Part shown: positions 9,156 through 18,375 of the stretch, in pieces
Layout of the letters: each line of letters opens with the position of its first letter
How positions within the stretch are numbered: position 1 is the stretch's first letter
DNA from: Sphingobium sp. OAS761
GTDB taxonomy: Bacteria > Pseudomonadota > Alphaproteobacteria > Sphingomonadales > Sphingomonadaceae
Assembly (NCBI RefSeq): GCF_024168485.1
Contig: NZ_JALJVY010000003.1
Location: 62,001 to 126,000 of the forward strand
Length of the DNA stretch: 64,000 nucleotides
Direction of reading: 5' to 3'
Program-made: the position numbers and the translations under genes
Notes under the pieces: model-generated
Told to the model about the DNA's origin: nothing
Database searches by the model: none
What the model saw: the letters and a program-made list of their open reading frames with translations, nothing else

Positions 9156-11312
9156 ATGGAACTGAAAGCGAACGGCGGGATTTCGCGCCGCGATCTCGTG
9201 CGCGCCCTGCCCGCGACAGCGATTGTGGGCGCACTTCCCAATCAGGCCTGGGCAGCCGTGGAAAGCGGCAGCTTTGATCGGCGGCGATGGTGGGAGCAGG
9301 AATATCGCATCCTCCAGACCAATCTGCGCGAGATCGACGTGCTGGAAGATCCCCGGAAAATCGCGCGCGAAACCCGCGCTTTCGGCGCGAACGTCATCGT
9401 GTCAAACATCGGTGGTATTGTCGCCTTCTATCCTACCCAGTTGGCGCTCCATTATCGCAATCCGTTCATGAAGAGCGACTTCGCAGGTGAAATGGTCGCC
9501 GCCGCCCATGCAGAGAGCCTGGCCTATATCGGGCGCTTTGATCTCTCCAAGGGAACGAAATCTGCCTATGACGCGCATCCCGACTGGTTCATGCGCAACC
9601 GCGACGGTACTCCGCGCGAATATGCCGGGACGTACCAGGCGTGTCCCAATGGCGGATGGGCGCAGGACTATAGCCTGCAAATCTTGAAGGAGGGCGTCGA
9701 GCGACACGACGTCGACGGGCTGTTCTTCAACATGACCGCCTTTGCCCGAACCGACTATGCCGATGTCGATCACGGCATTTGCGTATGCGACAACTGCAAG
9801 CGGCGGTTTCGCGAGCTTTACAAGCTGGAACTGCCCCGGACCGATGATGGGTCCGATCCCGGCTGGGGCGCCTATCAACAATTTCAGTCGCGCATCATGG
9901 CGGAATTGTCAGCAAAGGCGCGCGACGTCATAAAGGCTGCACGCCCCAACGTGCCGCTGATGGACTTTTTCGGCGGCGTGGTCGCACGCGGAGAGGTGCA
10001 GCGGCGTGTTTCGCGCAAAGCTCCGGAATGGCCCTATGCGATGGGAGAACAGACGCGCGCCTTGATGGCGCTGGCACCCGGCAAGGCTTTTTCCGCAACC
10101 TCCACCGCGCATATGGACTATCCATGGCGGCAGGTGACAGAAAGCGCGGACAATCATCTGCTGCGCTTCGCCCAGGCATTGGGCACGGGAGCCAAGCTCG
10201 ACCTTTACCTGATGGGCACGTTGGGTGATCAGGACGACCCGCGCTATCTTCCGCCAATTTCGCGCCTGTTTCACTGGCATGCCGCCAATGAGCAGCATTA
10301 TGCCGGACTGCAACCGGGCGCACGGGTCGCGCTCTATAATATGGGTTCGTTCTTCCAGTCGGCCGGTACCGGGATTGCCCGCTACAGCACCAATGCGCAG
10401 CGGGGCGCTTATCAGGCGCTGGTGGACGCGCGCCTGCCCTTCTGGATGACCAACGGCATGCAAGTGGCCAAGGCGACGAGTGATCGCGCCTATGATGTCA
10501 TCATCATGCCGCATATCATGAAGTTGGATGAAAGCGACGCCACCGCTCTCGACGCCTTCGTGGCGGCCGGTGGCCTGATCATCGTCACCGGCTATACCGG
10601 TGCGCTGGGAAAGGACGGCAAGCCGCGCAGCAGCCCGGCGATGAAATCAAGCCCGGTCAGCAGCTTTGGCCAACCGCGCAATGGCCATGGCTGGTCGCTC
10701 GACATGAGCAAGGCGGCCATTCCCATGGGACCGGGCCGGATGCCCATCGACGAGACTTTCTTTCCGGTTACGCCTCGTAGCGGCGCGATGAACCTCATCC
10801 CGTTCGCGCCGGATCAGCGCTTCGGCCCGCCTGAATTTGCCTATGCCCGCCCCGGCGAAGCGGCGCGAACCGACGCGGGCGCGCTCGTGATGCCTTATGG
10901 CAAGGGACATCATGTCCATGTCCCCTGGCTCCCCGACTGGCTCTATTATCGAGACGGGATCGACGCGCACCGTGTGCTGTTCGAAAGCCTGATCGCGCGT
11001 TATGCCCCGCCGCCGCCCCTCCTTCTGGAAGGCCCCGGTCCGATCGAGATGATGGTGATGCGGCAACCGGCGGCGGGCAAGATTCTGGTCCACATCATTA
11101 ATTACTCAGGCCAGCGCAACACCCATTATGGCGATCCGGTGGTCGCCCAAGGCCTGAAGCTTGGCGTGCGTGGCCCGGTGGGAAGCAGCGCCCGGATGCT
11201 GGTGGCCGGGAAGGCGGTCCAAGGCAAACGGCGCGCTGGCGATCGCGATCATCTGTGGTTCGATCTGCCGCCCGTCGATACGTTTGAGGCGGTGCAGCTC
11301 ACTATGACCTGA
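9156..11312 (+). CDS. Tat-exported GHL6-like (alpha-amylase family) protein, copy 2
   Basis: Protein of 718 residues and second member of the family seen at 241. It has a twin-arginine leader (SRRDLVRALPATAIVG), a TIM-barrel region with the cysteine motif GICVCDNCKRRF near residue 207, and a C-terminal GATase-like trimerisation domain where ALVMPYGKGHHVHVPWLPD occupies the place of GRGRVVYLP in copy 1. The extracytoplasmic location and barrel suggest a glycosidase or carbohydrate-binding role, but no catalytic pair can be named. It diverges from the permease operon across the two palindromes at 9013 and 9054, so both may answer to the same inducer. Confidence 0.75.
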   Translation: MELKANGGISRRDLVRALPATAIVGALPNQAWAAVESGSFDRRRWWEQEYRILQTNLREIDVLEDPRKIARETRAFGANVIVSNIGGIVAFYPTQLALHYRNPFMKSDFAGEMVAAAHAESLAYIGRFDLSKGTKSAYDAHPDWFMRNRDGTPREYAGTYQACPNGGWAQDYSLQILKEGVERHDVDGLFFNMTAFARTDYADVDHGICVCDNCKRRFRELYKLELPRTDDGSDPGWGAYQQFQSRIMAELSAKARDVIKAARPNVPLMDFFGGVVARGEVQRRVSRKAPEWPYAMGEQTRALMALAPGKAFSATSTAHMDYPWRQVTESADNHLLRFAQALGTGAKLDLYLMGTLGDQDDPRYLPPISRLFHWHAANEQHYAGLQPGARVALYNMGSFFQSAGTGIARYSTNAQRGAYQALVDARLPFWMTNGMQVAKATSDRAYDVIIMPHIMKLDESDATALDAFVAAGGLIIVTGYTGALGKDGKPRSSPAMKSSPVSSFGQPRNGHGWSLDMSKAAIPMGPGRMPIDETFFPVTPRSGAMNLIPFAPDQRFGPPEFAYARPGEAARTDAGALVMPYGKGHHVHVPWLPDWLYYRDGIDAHRVLFESLIARYAPPPPLLLEGPGPIEMMVMRQPAAGKILVHIINYSGQRNTHYGDPVVAQGLKLGVRGPVGSSARMLVAGKAVQGKRRAGDRDHLWFDLPPVDTFEAVQLTMT

Positions 11313-11363
11313 CAACGGTACCGGGGAGAGGCGGCTGACCGCCCCTCCCCACCCTAAGCCTGA

Positions 11364-12431
11364 TCAGAAGTCCGGAGCGAGGTCCATCAACACGATACCC
11401 TGGCCAACGCCTGCGTCGATCACATCGGCCGACCCAACCTGCGCAGCGATCATTCGGCCATCGCGCCGCACCACAGGATTGCCGTATTTCCACCCGCCAT
11501 ATTGCACGATGTTGGTCATGCGCGTGTAGCGGGGCTTTTTGGGATCAAGATCCAGTACGCAAAGATCCATGCCCTTCGAACGATCCTGCGCACATTCGAC
11601 CAAGGTCCGTTTGCCGTCGGGGAAAATTCCCTCAACCTCGTTATACAAGGTCGAAGGTGTCGGATATTCAGTGATCTTCTTGGTCGCAAAGTCCACTGAC
11701 ATGACTTTGGTCTCGACGCCTTTCGGACCCTTGCCATAATAATAGCAGGGCATGGTCAGTCCCTTATCGCCCGGCAGGAAATCCTGCGCTTCTACGAAGC
11801 ATTCGGTCGTGGTGATGATTTCCCGTACATCTTCAAGCTTCGCCGACTGCCCGTCAACCGCGACCCGCCCGGTGTAGATGGTTGTCGATGGCGGCTTGTC
11901 GCCCGCCGCTGCCTTCACTTCGGCCCAGGCGATCATGTTGCTGCGCGGGCTGACGGCAATCCCTTCGAACACGGTGATGCCCAGTGGTACAGGCGCGCTC
12001 ATCGCCTGAGCGTCCATCCAGAACAACTGGATACGACCGTGCCGCGTTTCTTCGCGCGTCTTGCCCAAAATACGCGGGCCGAGCAGCATGTAGCTGCCGT
12101 CAGGAAGATAATGGACCCGCAAATAGCCTTCGCTGGCGGCGTGGCTGGTCAGGTTGCGCGTGCGGCCTGTCGTCATGTCATATTCGAACGCGTCACCATA
12201 GGATTTGCCGATGAACGCCAGCCTGTCTCCCTTGGCCGAAAAGACGGGGCGTTCCCCAAAGGCGGATATGAGGCGCTGCCCGGGTGGCATGTCCTGAATG
12301 GGATTGCCCGGCTTGTCCCCCAGCGGCATCGTCGCGGGCACGGCCTGGCCGCGTGTAAAGGTCTGCGCCGTGAGCGCCGACAGGGGTATTGCCGCCAAGA
12401 GCGTGGCGGCCAACATCTGCTTTGCCTTCAT
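11364..12431 (-). CDS. exported TolB-like beta-propeller protein, copy 1
   Basis: About 355 residues with a Sec-type signal peptide (KQMLAATLLAAIPLSALTAQ). Repeated WD40/PD40-like strands follow, such as RPVFSAKGDRLAFIGKSYG and NPVVRRDGRMIAAQVG, as in TolB-type six-bladed propellers. Start 12431 is supported by AAGGAG 8 nt upstream; in-frame codons further up are not. It is paralogous in layout to the protein at 19835. Such propellers in glycan clusters are periplasmic binding or lyase-like proteins; no active site is visible. It sits convergent with the GHL6-like gene and divergent from the GntR regulator. Confidence 0.65.
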   Translation of the reverse strand: MKAKQMLAATLLAAIPLSALTAQTFTRGQAVPATMPLGDKPGNPIQDMPPGQRLISAFGERPVFSAKGDRLAFIGKSYGDAFEYDMTTGRTRNLTSHAASEGYLRVHYLPDGSYMLLGPRILGKTREETRHGRIQLFWMDAQAMSAPVPLGITVFEGIAVSPRSNMIAWAEVKAAAGDKPPSTTIYTGRVAVDGQSAKLEDVREIITTTECFVEAQDFLPGDKGLTMPCYYYGKGPKGVETKVMSVDFATKKITEYPTPSTLYNEVEGIFPDGKRTLVECAQDRSKGMDLCVLDLDPKKPRYTRMTNIVQYGGWKYGNPVVRRDGRMIAAQVGSADVIDAGVGQGIVLMDLAPDF

Positions 12432-12564
12432 GGATCTTTCTCCTTGCCCTGCGGATGCAACTTGCCCGCTGCCGCAAGTCAAGCTGCGCCCGTGGATGTC
12501 TCACCATATGGACGGCACGACTTAACCACTGGCCAGAAAAGGTGGCGAGCGGTAAAGCCATGCT

Positions 12565-13296
12565 ATGACCATCGAGTGCGCCGCCGTCACCATAGAGCCG
12601 GAGACTTCTGGATATCGCCGGGTGCTGGCGCATCTGCGCGACCTGCTCGTGAATGGTGGTGTAGAGACCGGCCAGCGCCTGCCGGGCGAACGGGAACTGG
12701 CGCTTAACCTGGGAGTAAGCCGCCCTGCCGTGCGGGAAGCCGTGCGCGCGATGGAAATGATCGGCGTACTGGAAACGCGCCATGGCCGCGCCAGCACGGT
12801 GCGCATCCCCGACGCGTCGGTTCTAGGCGAGTTCTTCTCGCTGGCCCTTGCCCAGCAACCCGCCATCATCGATGACATTGTCGAGGTTCGGATCGCGTTG
12901 GAACGGCAGGCCCTGCGCCTCGCCTGCACGCGGGCGACGCCCGAAGACCATCGCAACCTCGAACGGGCGCTGGAGGAAATCGAAGCGACCATCAATGATG
13001 TGGCGAGCGGGGGGCGCGCCGATCTTCATTTTCACACGCAGATGGTCGCCGCCGCACATTCGCCCGCATTGTCGACGGTTTACGGCACGATCACGCATCT
13101 GCTGGAACGCTCGCACGTCGAACGGCGCAGGCGAATATCAGACAGCCCGAAAGCGCGGGATTATCTGGTCGATCACCACCGTAAGATTTACGACGCCGTC
13201 CGTGCCGGCGACCAGGCCATGGCCGACGATTTGATCCTTAGCCATTTCGCCATCGGCGCCGCCTGGAAAATGCAGGAAAGCCGCACGCACGACTAA
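12565..13296 (+). CDS. FadR/GntR-family regulator with FCD domain
   Basis: Transcription factor of 243 residues. The N-terminal winged helix (about residues 12-80) contains the GntR signature LPGERELALNLGVSRPAVREA. The C-terminal FCD domain has metal-ligand positions in DLHFHTQMVAAAH and DHHRKIYDAVRAGD. FCD members sense sugar acids, lactate, glycolate and similar carboxylates, which fits the glycerate genes around it. Its stop overlaps the convergent glycerate kinase stop by 4 bp. Likely regulator of this cluster; candidate sites are the GAACTGGTA motifs at 93 and 18277 (inference). Confidence 0.85.
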   Translation: MTIECAAVTIEPETSGYRRVLAHLRDLLVNGGVETGQRLPGERELALNLGVSRPAVREAVRAMEMIGVLETRHGRASTVRIPDASVLGEFFSLALAQQPAIIDDIVEVRIALERQALRLACTRATPEDHRNLERALEEIEATINDVASGGRADLHFHTQMVAAAHSPALSTVYGTITHLLERSHVERRRRISDSPKARDYLVDHHRKIYDAVRAGDQAMADDLILSHFAIGAAWKMQESRTHD

Positions 13297-14579
13297 CCGT
13301 CGATCAGGATCGCACGAAAATCATTGACGTTGGTGCGTGTTGGCCCGGTGAAAACCAGGTCGTCCAACGCCTTGAAGAAGGCGAAGCTGTTATTTTCGCG
13401 CAGCATCCCGCTTCCCGAAATACCGGCGGCGCGGGCGCGCGCCAGCGTGCTTTCATCAACGATCGCCCCCGCGTGCCCGCCCACGCCATCAATGCCGTCC
13501 GTATCGCACGCCAGTGCGGAAATGCCGGGCGCGGCGTCCAGCGACTTGGCAAGGCTCAGCATATATTCGCTATTGCGCCCCCCGGTACCCGATGGGTTGC
13601 CGACCAGCACCGTGGTTTCTCCGCCCGATAGCAGCGCCCAGCGTCCGCCCTTGCGCTGGTGGTGCAGGGCAATCGCGGCGTGAACGATGCCAAGTTCAGT
13701 CGCATCGCCTTCGAGGTCATCGCCCAGATAGACTGGCTGATATCCCGCGGCCCTGGCCACCTCTCCCGCAGCCTCCAACGCCATGCGGTTACGCGCGACG
13801 ATCCGCGTGTCCGCCCGCGCAAGTTCAGGCGATCCGGGGCGCGGCGTCGCGTGCCGATCATCGTGCAACACCGCCATCACATTGTCGGGAACGGCGATGC
13901 GATAGCGCTCGATCACCCGGCGTGCATCCTCCAGCGTCGTGCGATCCGCCACGGTCGGGCCGGACGCGATCAGCGCAGGATCATCCCCCGGCACGTCGGA
14001 AAAGGCCAGGGTGACCACCTGCGCCGGATGAGCCAGCGCGGCCAGACGGCCACCCTTTACCTGCGACAGGTGCGTGCGCACGCAATTGATCTGCGAGATG
14101 GTAGCCCCACACAGTAGCAGTTCGCGCGTCACCCGGCGCTTGTCATCCAGCGACACGCCGTCGACGGGCAGCGCCAGCAGCGCCGATCCGCCACCTGAAA
14201 TCAGGGCCAGCAACTGATCCTGTTCGCCAAGCCCGCGCACGGCTTCCTGGATCATCTGCGCCGCCTGCAAGCCGTGCTGGTCTGGCAGGGGATGCCCCGC
14301 CTCGATGATCAGCGCATCCGTTGGCAATGTGCCGGGCGGCAATCCATGGCCATAAGGAATGAGAATGATTGCCTGCGTCCCCGGCGAGGAGTGACGAAGG
14401 GCGACGCTGGCCATGGCCGCCCCTGCCTTGCCCACCGCCAATACAAGCCGCCGGCCTTGCGGGGGTGGCGGCAAGTGCGACGGCAGACAGCGTTCAGCCG
14501 ACACTGCTGACAGGGCGACGTCGAACATCTCCCGCGCGAGCGCGATACGCGCCGCCTTCACCTTGTCCCCGTCCGTCAA
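13293..14579 (-). CDS. glycerate 2-kinase, MOFRL family, copy 2
   Basis: Second MOFRL glycerate kinase, 428 residues. It shows VLAVGKAGAAMASVAL, SGGGSALLALPVDG, LSQVKGGRLA, SDVPGDDP and GGRNSEYMLSLA in the family order. The start is TTG at 14579, supported by GAGGA 7 nt upstream; no closer ATG fits the family N-terminus. It is clearly diverged from copy 1 at 5902, so the pair may differ in substrate (for example D-glycerate versus a tetronate) or in regulation. A palindrome related to the 9013 operator lies about 90 bp upstream. Expected product is 2-phosphoglycerate. Confidence 0.82.
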   Translation of the reverse strand: MTDGDKVKAARIALAREMFDVALSAVSAERCLPSHLPPPPQGRRLVLAVGKAGAAMASVALRHSSPGTQAIILIPYGHGLPPGTLPTDALIIEAGHPLPDQHGLQAAQMIQEAVRGLGEQDQLLALISGGGSALLALPVDGVSLDDKRRVTRELLLCGATISQINCVRTHLSQVKGGRLAALAHPAQVVTLAFSDVPGDDPALIASGPTVADRTTLEDARRVIERYRIAVPDNVMAVLHDDRHATPRPGSPELARADTRIVARNRMALEAAGEVARAAGYQPVYLGDDLEGDATELGIVHAAIALHHQRKGGRWALLSGGETTVLVGNPSGTGGRNSEYMLSLAKSLDAAPGISALACDTDGIDGVGGHAGAIVDESTLARARAAGISGSGMLRENNSFAFFKALDDLVFTGPTRTNVNDFRAILIDG

Positions 14580-14664
14580 TGCCCGTTCCTCGCCCGCCGC
14601 TATTCGCTGGCCTTACAAAGCGGTGCGCGAACCTGCAAATTGCAACTTTTGCAGGCTCCGGCAA

Positions 14665-14679
14665 TTCCATCTGGCGGAA
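14665..14679. promoter_or_regulatory. weaker relative of the TTCC-N7-GGAA palindrome
   Basis: TTCCAT-CTG-GCGGAA, 15 bp, with the outer four bases of each arm matching the operators at 9013 and 9054. It lies between the FG-GAP gene and the second glycerate kinase start (14579), in a position suited to controlling the kinase. The inner bases do not pair, so this is a weak call. Confidence 0.3.
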
Positions 14680-14694
14680 CACGTCAAAGCATAT

Positions 14695-15945
14695 CTACTC
14701 GGCCTTGTTGCCCAGCAGCAGGCGCGCCTGCGTCCCCCAGGCACCGACGAACAGGTCTTCGACGCCGTCTCCATTGACGTCGCCTTTCGCCATGCTCCAG
14801 CTGCGCCCTACAGCGGCGGGCGGCACGACGGTCGCCGTCACGTCGCTGAAGCGGCCCTTGCCATCATTGGCATAGGCGCGCAGCTGCAACGGCGTGAACC
14901 CGGGCACATCGATCGCCCCGACGATCAGGTCGGGATGACCATCATGGTTGAAATCCATCACCATTCCGCCCCAGCTGGAGAAGCGGTTGACGGGTAGCCG
15001 AGACTTGGTTTCGTCGCGGAACCGGCCACGCCCCTTGTTGATCAGCAGCCGCGCTTGCGGGTCCTTGTCCCATTTCTTGTTGTTGCTGGTAAGGTTCAGG
15101 AACAGGATATCGGGCCGCCCGTCGCCATTGGCGTCGAACATATGCACCTCGCGCGTTTCCATCGGCGTCCGAAGCTGGAGACCTTTTGACGCCTCACGAA
15201 AATGCCCTTTGCCGTCGTTCAGCAGCAGACGGTTTGGCGGGCTTTCGTTGGCGACCACCATGTCGAGATCGCCGTCGCCATCGACATCCGCCAAAGCCAT
15301 GTCCTGCGTATCATCCTCATAGGCAGGCAAGTGCGTCGACGTGGCGTCGATGAATGTGCCGGGCCGTTCGGGATCGTTAAGCCAAAGGAAATTCTGACCC
15401 GAAGCGCGGGGTTTGCCGGGGCGCTCCTCCGCCGAATTGCCCACGATGATGTCGGGCAAGCCATCGCCATTGACGTCGGCCACGGCCAGGCCATTGCCCT
15501 CGCTCATTTCAGGCAAGCGCTCCGACGCTTCGGTAAACACCCCTCCCGGCCCGCCGAGGAACAGTTGGTGAGCGTGATCCTCCTCGGCAACGAAGATCAG
15601 GTCGGGATATCCGTCACGATTGAAATCCGCCGACAGCACATGTTCGCTATCATGCGCCTTGGTGCCGAGGGCGCCCTGCTTCCAGGTGAAACGCCCTTGG
15701 CCATCATTGATATAAAGCCGGTTTGCGCCCATCTCGACGGCAAGCACCGCGTCCAGATCGCCGTCGCCATCCACGTCCACCAGCGCAACGTCCAGCGCGT
15801 GGAGATATTTGGAGACGGGGACATGGGTGTCGGTCACATCGTCAAACAACAATGTAGCTGCGGCTTCATTTTGCGCTTGCCCGGGCGTGGCGCCCACCAT
15901 CAGGAAAGCCAGGATAGCCGTGCGACTGATAAGGCGTCGGCTCAC
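14695..15945 (-). CDS. exported FG-GAP/VCBS repeat protein
   Basis: About 416 residues with a signal peptide (ISRTAILAFLMVGATPGQAQ). At least six repeats carry the calcium-binding signature DxDxDGxxD, for example VDVDGDGDLDAVLA, ADFNRDGYPDLIF, ADVNGDGLPDIIVG and FDANGDGRPDILF. They would fold into an integrin-like beta-propeller outside the cytoplasm; such proteins often bind polysaccharides or serve as lectin-like accessories. The GTG start at 15945 overlaps the stop of the upstream isomerase gene (GTGA), so the two are translationally coupled. No enzymatic residue can be named. Confidence 0.75.
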   Translation of the reverse strand: MSRRLISRTAILAFLMVGATPGQAQNEAAATLLFDDVTDTHVPVSKYLHALDVALVDVDGDGDLDAVLAVEMGANRLYINDGQGRFTWKQGALGTKAHDSEHVLSADFNRDGYPDLIFVAEEDHAHQLFLGGPGGVFTEASERLPEMSEGNGLAVADVNGDGLPDIIVGNSAEERPGKPRASGQNFLWLNDPERPGTFIDATSTHLPAYEDDTQDMALADVDGDGDLDMVVANESPPNRLLLNDGKGHFREASKGLQLRTPMETREVHMFDANGDGRPDILFLNLTSNNKKWDKDPQARLLINKGRGRFRDETKSRLPVNRFSSWGGMVMDFNHDGHPDLIVGAIDVPGFTPLQLRAYANDGKGRFSDVTATVVPPAAVGRSWSMAKGDVNGDGVEDLFVGAWGTQARLLLGNKAE

Positions 15946-16895
15946 CGTCCGGTTTCCAGCGTGCGAAGAAAGGAAAGGCTCTTGTTGAGGGAGTCGATGC
16001 GCGCGCCGGGGAAAGGCGGCTCTTGCTCGACAAAGAAGTTGCGCACGCCCGCGCCGCGCGCCGCTTTCAGGATGGCGGGCCAGTCCATCGTGCCGGAACC
16101 GACTTCGGTCGGCTTCTGCCGCATGTGGTAATTGACCTCCGTCCCTGCCGCGATGTCCTTCACATGCATCTGGGTGAAGCGGCCACGATAGCGTTTGAGC
16201 CAGACGACGGGGTCCTGCCCGGCGGCGGCCAGCCAGCCCGCATCCATTTCGAAATCGACAATGCTCGGGTCCGTCCTTTCCAGCAGGATCTGCAAACCGG
16301 TCTTGTCCCCCAAGGGCGCTAATTCGCCGTTATGATTGTGGTAGCCGATGCGGATGCCATGCTTTTTGAGCCCGGCGCCCTTCTCATTGAGAAAGTCGGC
16401 CATGCGCTCGTAACGGTCGGCGGTGATCGGCGGCCCGTCCGGCTTCATCAGCGACATGAAGGACACCGGCGGGCCCCAGACCGGGTCCTTGGGGAACTGG
16501 AACAGCGGCAGCACGGCGTTGCGCGAACCCAGGATATTGAGTTGCTCCACCAGCTTGTCGAGATCATCGAAGTTGAGCGCGCTTGCCCCGGGCACCGACG
16601 AGGAAGCGGCGACATGCGCGCTGCGGCATTTAAGGCCCGCTCTGTCCAATCCAGCACGGAATTCCGCAGCCGAACGCCGGTGCAGCGACGCAAGCTCCAC
16701 GGACCGGACGCCTGCCCCTGCAATACTGGCAAGCGCGCCGTCAAAATCGCGATTGAGGTCCGGATCGAACATGTAGAGCTGAACGCCCGCGCCGTCCTCG
16801 CCAAGCAAGGACGTAGACTTGCGCCGCGCCATGGCGGGCATGCCGGCAGCCAGCATCAACAAGGCAGAGGATTTGAGGAGGTCGCGACGGTTCAT
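15942..16895 (-). CDS. Tat-exported sugar phosphate isomerase/epimerase-like TIM barrel
   Basis: About 317 residues. The start is a textbook Tat signal (NRRDLLKSSALLMLAAG), followed by an AP-endonuclease-2/xylose-isomerase-like barrel. Metal-ligand blocks are IGYHNHNGELAPLG, VDFEMDAGWLAAAG and TQMHVKDIAAG, and WPAILKAARGAGVRNFFVEQ closes the barrel. An exported member of this family suggests epimerisation or lyase chemistry on a free sugar in the periplasm. It is coupled to the FG-GAP gene and preceded by the GPH-type transporter, as in a glycan-use operon. The reaction is unknown. Confidence 0.75.
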   Translation of the reverse strand: MNRRDLLKSSALLMLAAGMPAMARRKSTSLLGEDGAGVQLYMFDPDLNRDFDGALASIAGAGVRSVELASLHRRSAAEFRAGLDRAGLKCRSAHVAASSSVPGASALNFDDLDKLVEQLNILGSRNAVLPLFQFPKDPVWGPPVSFMSLMKPDGPPITADRYERMADFLNEKGAGLKKHGIRIGYHNHNGELAPLGDKTGLQILLERTDPSIVDFEMDAGWLAAAGQDPVVWLKRYRGRFTQMHVKDIAAGTEVNYHMRQKPTEVGSGTMDWPAILKAARGAGVRNFFVEQEPPFPGARIDSLNKSLSFLRTLETGR

Positions 16896-16921
16896 CGGCA
16901 GTGTCTTTCAATATGGAAGGT

Positions 16922-18250
16922 TCAGGCGAGTGCGGCCTTGCGGCTCGCCTCGCGCAGGACGGTTTCGGGATAACGCATCATGCACAGGACCACGCCAAGG
17001 GAAAACAGCGCGGGCACGATGCCGATCAATGTGCGCAGCGGCAAAGCGTTGCGCGGGTCGCTGGAATGGGCGGGATCAAAGCCTAGCCAGCCAAGCAGCA
17101 GAAACGCAAGGCCGACCGCCAACCCAAGCGCCAACTTCATCGACCCGTTGAGCGTTGCATATAGCAGACCCGTGCGATCGACGCCAAAGCGGGCACGCGT
17201 AGCGTCGGCGACGTCGGCCATCAGGGCGCGCGGCAGGAACCATGCGATAGGAATGCAAAGGCCGAGCGCGGCGACATTGGCCGCTGTCAGCCAAAAGGCG
17301 TTTGCGGGCTGCACAGCCATAAGCAGTTGGAGGGCAGCCTGTATCAGGGCGCCGACTTGCAGCGCGCGCGCCTTGCCGATCCGCCCCGCAAGCTTTGCAA
17401 ACAGCGGCGTTCCGGCGAAAGCTGCGGCATAGGCGATCAGGATCAGCGTGCTCGCCGCCGCCCGGTCAAACCCCAGCTGCCCCATGTAGAAAAACAGCGC
17501 CACAGCGTTGGCGACGCCGGTCGACAGGGCAATCAGCAGGTCCGCCAACACCAGCCGCACGACCGACCCCTGCGAAAAGAGCGCGACATAATCGCCCAAT
17601 GCAAGGACAGATTGCGCGCCTTCCGCCGGCTGCTTTTCCGGCGTGCTCTTAAGCGCCAGCAGGATCGCTGCCGGGATAAGCACGATCATGACCCAGCCCG
17701 CCGCATGCATGCCCGCGGCCGGATCGTCCGGATAGGCACGCGCTACCAGCGGCAATATTGCCAGGATCGAAAACTGGCCCGCCGTGGCGAAAATCTGCCA
17801 CCAGGCGAAGATGCGTGTTCGCTCCGCCGCGCCAGTCGCAAGGGTCGCTGTCCAGGCGAGGTGCGACAGCACGATCATGGAAAATCCGATGAAGGCGATG
17901 AACAACCATGCCCACAGATAGGGCATGCCGACTCCCCGCTCCGCTTGGAAAAGTGCATAGGTCGACAACATCAGGATCGGCGCGCTTGCGGCCAGCCAGG
18001 GGCGGTACCGCCCCCATCGTGATCGGGTGGCGTCCATCATCCCGCCGAGCAACGGGTCGATCATCAGGTCCAGCACCCGCACAGTCATGAAGGCGGTGCC
18101 GACCGCAGCTACCGGCAAAGACAGCGCATTGGCGTAAAATTCGGGGAGGAAAACCGTGACCAGGGTCGCATAAGCCTGGATCGCCAGCGCGGTGATGCAA
18201 AAGGCCGCGAGCCTGCCGCGCTCCATCGCGCGCCCCTCGGTCTGCATCAT
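16922..18250 (-). CDS. GPH-type sugar:cation symporter (MFS)
   Basis: About 442 residues with roughly 12 membrane segments. The MelB/GPH hallmarks are RVLDLMIDPLLGGMMDATRSRWGRYRPW in the first half (quoted in two parts: RVLDLMIDPLLGG and MDATRSRWGRYRPW), the loop that binds cation and sugar. GGGGAG lies 5 nt before ATG 18250. It heads a minus-strand unit with the exported isomerase and FG-GAP protein, so it probably imports the sugar released outside. A dyad TGGTAATACCA at 18280 lies 30 bp upstream. Confidence 0.8.
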   Translation of the reverse strand: MMQTEGRAMERGRLAAFCITALAIQAYATLVTVFLPEFYANALSLPVAAVGTAFMTVRVLDLMIDPLLGGMMDATRSRWGRYRPWLAASAPILMLSTYALFQAERGVGMPYLWAWLFIAFIGFSMIVLSHLAWTATLATGAAERTRIFAWWQIFATAGQFSILAILPLVARAYPDDPAAGMHAAGWVMIVLIPAAILLALKSTPEKQPAEGAQSVLALGDYVALFSQGSVVRLVLADLLIALSTGVANAVALFFYMGQLGFDRAAASTLILIAYAAAFAGTPLFAKLAGRIGKARALQVGALIQAALQLLMAVQPANAFWLTAANVAALGLCIPIAWFLPRALMADVADATRARFGVDRTGLLYATLNGSMKLALGLAVGLAFLLLGWLGFDPAHSSDPRNALPLRTLIGIVPALFSLGVVLCMMRYPETVLREASRKAALA

Positions 18251-18276
18251 TTGGCTCCCCCCTTGATCGGATTTTG

Positions 18277-18290
18277 AACTGGTAATACCA
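18277..18290. promoter_or_regulatory. candidate operator, GAACTGGTAATACC(A)
   Basis: Contains the perfect 11-bp palindrome TGGTAATACCA at 18280-18290, between the divergent transporter (18250) and the RpiB-like gene (18376). It shares GAACTGGTA-ACC with the site at 93. Position and shared sequence suggest control of the transporter and sugar-phosphate genes by one regulator, possibly the FCD/GntR protein. Confidence 0.45.
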
Positions 18291-18375
18291 CAGAGATATT
18301 AAAGCGCCAGTGAGCAGTTCGATTCCGCCAGTAAAAGACTGCGGAAGCGGAGCTGGCAAGGGTTCCGGGGGATCA

